Assembly: GCF_001183545.1 (NCBI RefSeq)
Contig: NZ_KQ236688.1
Location: forward strand, 1,145,149-1,209,148
Source of the DNA: Cellvibrio sp. pealriver
Lineage (GTDB): Bacteria; Pseudomonadota; Gammaproteobacteria; Pseudomonadales; Cellvibrionaceae
DNA: 64,000 bases
Direction of reading: 5' to 3'
The notes under the pieces were generated by a model that had not been told where the DNA came from, did no database searches, and saw only the letters and a list, made by a program, of their open reading frames with translations. How positions within the stretch are numbered: the stretch's first letter is position 1; each line of letters starts with the position of its first letter. Positions 62,436 through 64,000 of this stretch are shown here, in pieces. A program made the position numbers and the translations under genes.

Positions 62436-63311
62436 ATGCTCAAAATCCGCTTCAAAGATAACAAATACAATGCGGTATGGCTGGTTGAGCCAAAAATCAC
62501 CATAGGTCGCTCAGCAACAAATGCACTGGTCATCGACGATCCCCTTGCCAGCGATGTCCATATGGAGGTGTTGGTTGATAATGAGCATTTAACGCTGCGG
62601 AATTTGATACCTTCACAGCCAGTAATAGTAAATGGACAGGCGGTTACCGGTGCTTGTGAACTAAAACCGGATGATCAGATCAGTTTGGGGCGGGTTGAGC
62701 TTGTCGTAATTGACCCCAAGCGCGAAGCCAAAATTGTTGCAGAAGAGTCAGCCAGTGTAACGCAGTTGCGCACGCCACAAGTGACAGGCTGGTCTCTCAA
62801 AGCTCACCACACGGCCTTGGCCAACCGCGTATATCCGCTAAAAGACATTAATGTAATTGGTCGCTCCAACGACTGTGACATCAGTCTGGCGGCTGCGCAT
62901 TTATCCCGCCGTCACGCCCAGCTGCAAATTATTGATGGTATGTTGTTTGTCAAAGATTTGGACTCAGCGAATGGTACCTTTCTGAATGGTAAACGCGTTG
63001 CCGAAGCCAGAGTAAGGCGTGGCGATGAGTTGCGGTTTGATGCGCTGACATTTGGTGTAATGGGGCCTACCGACGATATGGCCAAAACGACAGTGCGCAA
63101 AGCCCCGATAAAACCCGAAGTACCTGAAATAAAATCCAGACCTTCACGGGAAAAAACATCGGCACCAACGCGTGCCTCGTCACCAAATCGGTCATCGGCA
63201 GCGATGCAACCAAAACCCGCGCCTGATAACGCCAAGGGTAAATTTGGCTTAATTTTCCTGGGTGTATTGGCTGTTGTGGTTATAACAACCCTGATCCTAA
63301 CGCGAAAATAA
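62436..63311 (+). CDS. double-FHA membrane protein
   Basis: A 291-residue protein with two forkhead-associated domains and a C-terminal membrane anchor. FHA1 (about 1-95) has ITIGRSATNALVI and a degenerate HMEV. FHA2 (about 125-205) has the full set: VIGRSNDCDISL, LSRRHAQLQ, and DLDSANGTFLNGKRV, so phospho-threonine binding is expected. A Pro/Ser/Lys-rich linker (about 215-265) leads to helix FGLIFLGVLAVVVITTLIL and a tail RK. The ATG at 62436 is chosen because FHA1 begins there. It follows the kinase gene by 89 bases. No Ser/Thr kinase or phosphatase gene is seen here. Confidence 0.87.
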   Translation: MLKIRFKDNKYNAVWLVEPKITIGRSATNALVIDDPLASDVHMEVLVDNEHLTLRNLIPSQPVIVNGQAVTGACELKPDDQISLGRVELVVIDPKREAKIVAEESASVTQLRTPQVTGWSLKAHHTALANRVYPLKDINVIGRSNDCDISLAAAHLSRRHAQLQIIDGMLFVKDLDSANGTFLNGKRVAEARVRRGDELRFDALTFGVMGPTDDMAKTTVRKAPIKPEVPEIKSRPSREKTSAPTRASSPNRSSAAMQPKPAPDNAKGKFGLIFLGVLAVVVITTLILTRK

Positions 63312-63385
63312 TTATTGAAGCTTTGCAGGAAATGGCCGAGAACCTGTGATGCCACAGACAGATACTGCCGCACTCAGGTGATCTT

Positions 63386-64000
63386 ATGAATATTTCCTCT
63401 CTAAACAATCCCTCTGTTTCAACAAGCGTACCTGGCAATAAAGCAGCTGGTACGCCAGTGGATGCAGATAAGTTGGCATCCAACCCCGGCGGTTTCACGC
63501 AGGGTGGAAAAAGCAGCATCGTCACAGCAAGTACAGTGCTGTCGGCCAGTTTTGAGGATAAACGTCAAACTGCCCTGCAAATAGTTAACCGCACACTCAC
63601 GCAGGCTTATGAAAAAATCAGCTCGCGAGGGCAGGCTGCAAGTGCAGAATATGAAACTTTTGAGCCTCTGACGGCTGAAAAAGTTGCTAATAATATTCTT
63701 GGGTTTATCGAGCGCAGGCTGCAAATGGATGTCGCTGACGGTGCTTCCCAAGAGGAGCTACAAGCGCGGTTAGAGGCAGGATTGGCTGGCTTTAAAAAAG
63801 GCTTCGCAGAAGCGAGTGAAAAGCTGGAGGCGCTGAGTCTCTTATCACCGGAGATTAAAGCTGATATCGGTCAAACCTATGATCTGGTGCTTGAAGGTGT
63901 GGATGAACTGCGAGCTAAATTTATCCAGTCTGCTGTTGAAGAAGCGCCAGCCAAATCATCTAACTCTGCTCCAGAGATTGTGAAAACCGCATCACCCAAA
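63386..64000 (+). CDS. DUF5610-like protein, cut by window end
   Basis: The first 205 codons of a gene running off the right edge. An N-terminal Ser/Pro/Gly-rich region (1-45) is followed by helical text with TAEKVANNILGFIERRLQMDVADGASQEELQARLEAGLAGFKKGFAEASEKLEAL, which I recognise as the DUF5610-type core. The function of this family is unknown. AGGTGA precedes the ATG. It is not separated from the FHA gene by a terminator. Confidence 0.8.
   Translation, partial: MNISSLNNPSVSTSVPGNKAAGTPVDADKLASNPGGFTQGGKSSIVTASTVLSASFEDKRQTALQIVNRTLTQAYEKISSRGQAASAEYETFEPLTAEKVANNILGFIERRLQMDVADGASQEELQARLEAGLAGFKKGFAEASEKLEALSLLSPEIKADIGQTYDLVLEGVDELRAKFIQSAVEEAPAKSSNSAPEIVKTASPK

Noticed and set aside
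1..64000. CRISPR arrays, insertion sequences or prophage
   Set aside because: No regularly spaced direct repeats, no transposase or integrase motifs and no run of phage structural genes were found.

Overview
The window reads as chromosome of a motile, polarly flagellated gammaproteobacterium, most like Cellvibrio or a close relative in Cellvibrionaceae. This is inferred from gene order, cmoA/cmoB, a CpxAR/CpxP set, sigma-54 and sigma-28 flagellar promoters, and the protein sequences. No database search was possible. I see no insertion sequence, prophage, CRISPR array or rRNA. The only RNA gene is tRNA-Arg(CCT).

1-12.4 kb is housekeeping and stress metabolism: a type IV pilin-like protein, an OsmC peroxidase-like protein, a redox cluster (zinc-type alcohol dehydrogenase and old yellow enzyme, divergent from a LysR regulator and a pirin), phosphoglucomutase, alanine dehydrogenase, a membrane GGDEF-EAL protein, RsmE and the tRNA.

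12.5-41.5 kb is one half of a flagellar regulon: flgN-flgM-flgA (minus strand), cheV-cheR, flgBCDE, flgFGHIJK, flgL, a FliT-like chaperone gene, two large flagellin genes flanking flaG, a membrane histidine kinase, and fliD. Recognisable promoters divide it into units. Sigma-54 sites lie before flgA, flgB and flgF, with weaker ones before flgL, fliC2 and fliD. Sigma-28 sites lie before flgM, cheV and fliC1. All extracellular axial proteins (FlgE, FlgK, FlgL, both flagellins, FliD) are much longer than in enteric bacteria. fliD is closed by two tandem terminators, and fliS/fleQ do not follow it here.

41.6-51.3 kb holds a CMP-sugar synthetase-like gene (possible flagellin glycosylation), a lipoprotein, the electron-transfer flavoprotein pair etfB-etfA, a small DUF2788-like membrane protein, a hybrid kinase whose kinase motifs are degraded, and a 1173-residue lipoprotein joining ThuA, sugar dehydrogenase, PKD and cytochrome c modules.

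51.4-64 kb is signalling-rich: a diguanylate cyclase with an intact inhibitory site, CpxA-CpxR divergent from a CpxP/Spy chaperone, flavodoxin, cmoA-cmoB, and then a co-directional set of EAL-CBS-GGDEF protein, receiver-TPR protein, soluble histidine kinase, double-FHA membrane protein, and a DUF5610-like protein cut by the window end.

The most unusual items are the face-to-face sigma-28/sigma-54 promoters between flgA and cheV, the pseudokinase hybrid protein, the receiver-TPR/kinase/FHA module, the ThuA fusion lipoprotein and the enlarged axial proteins.
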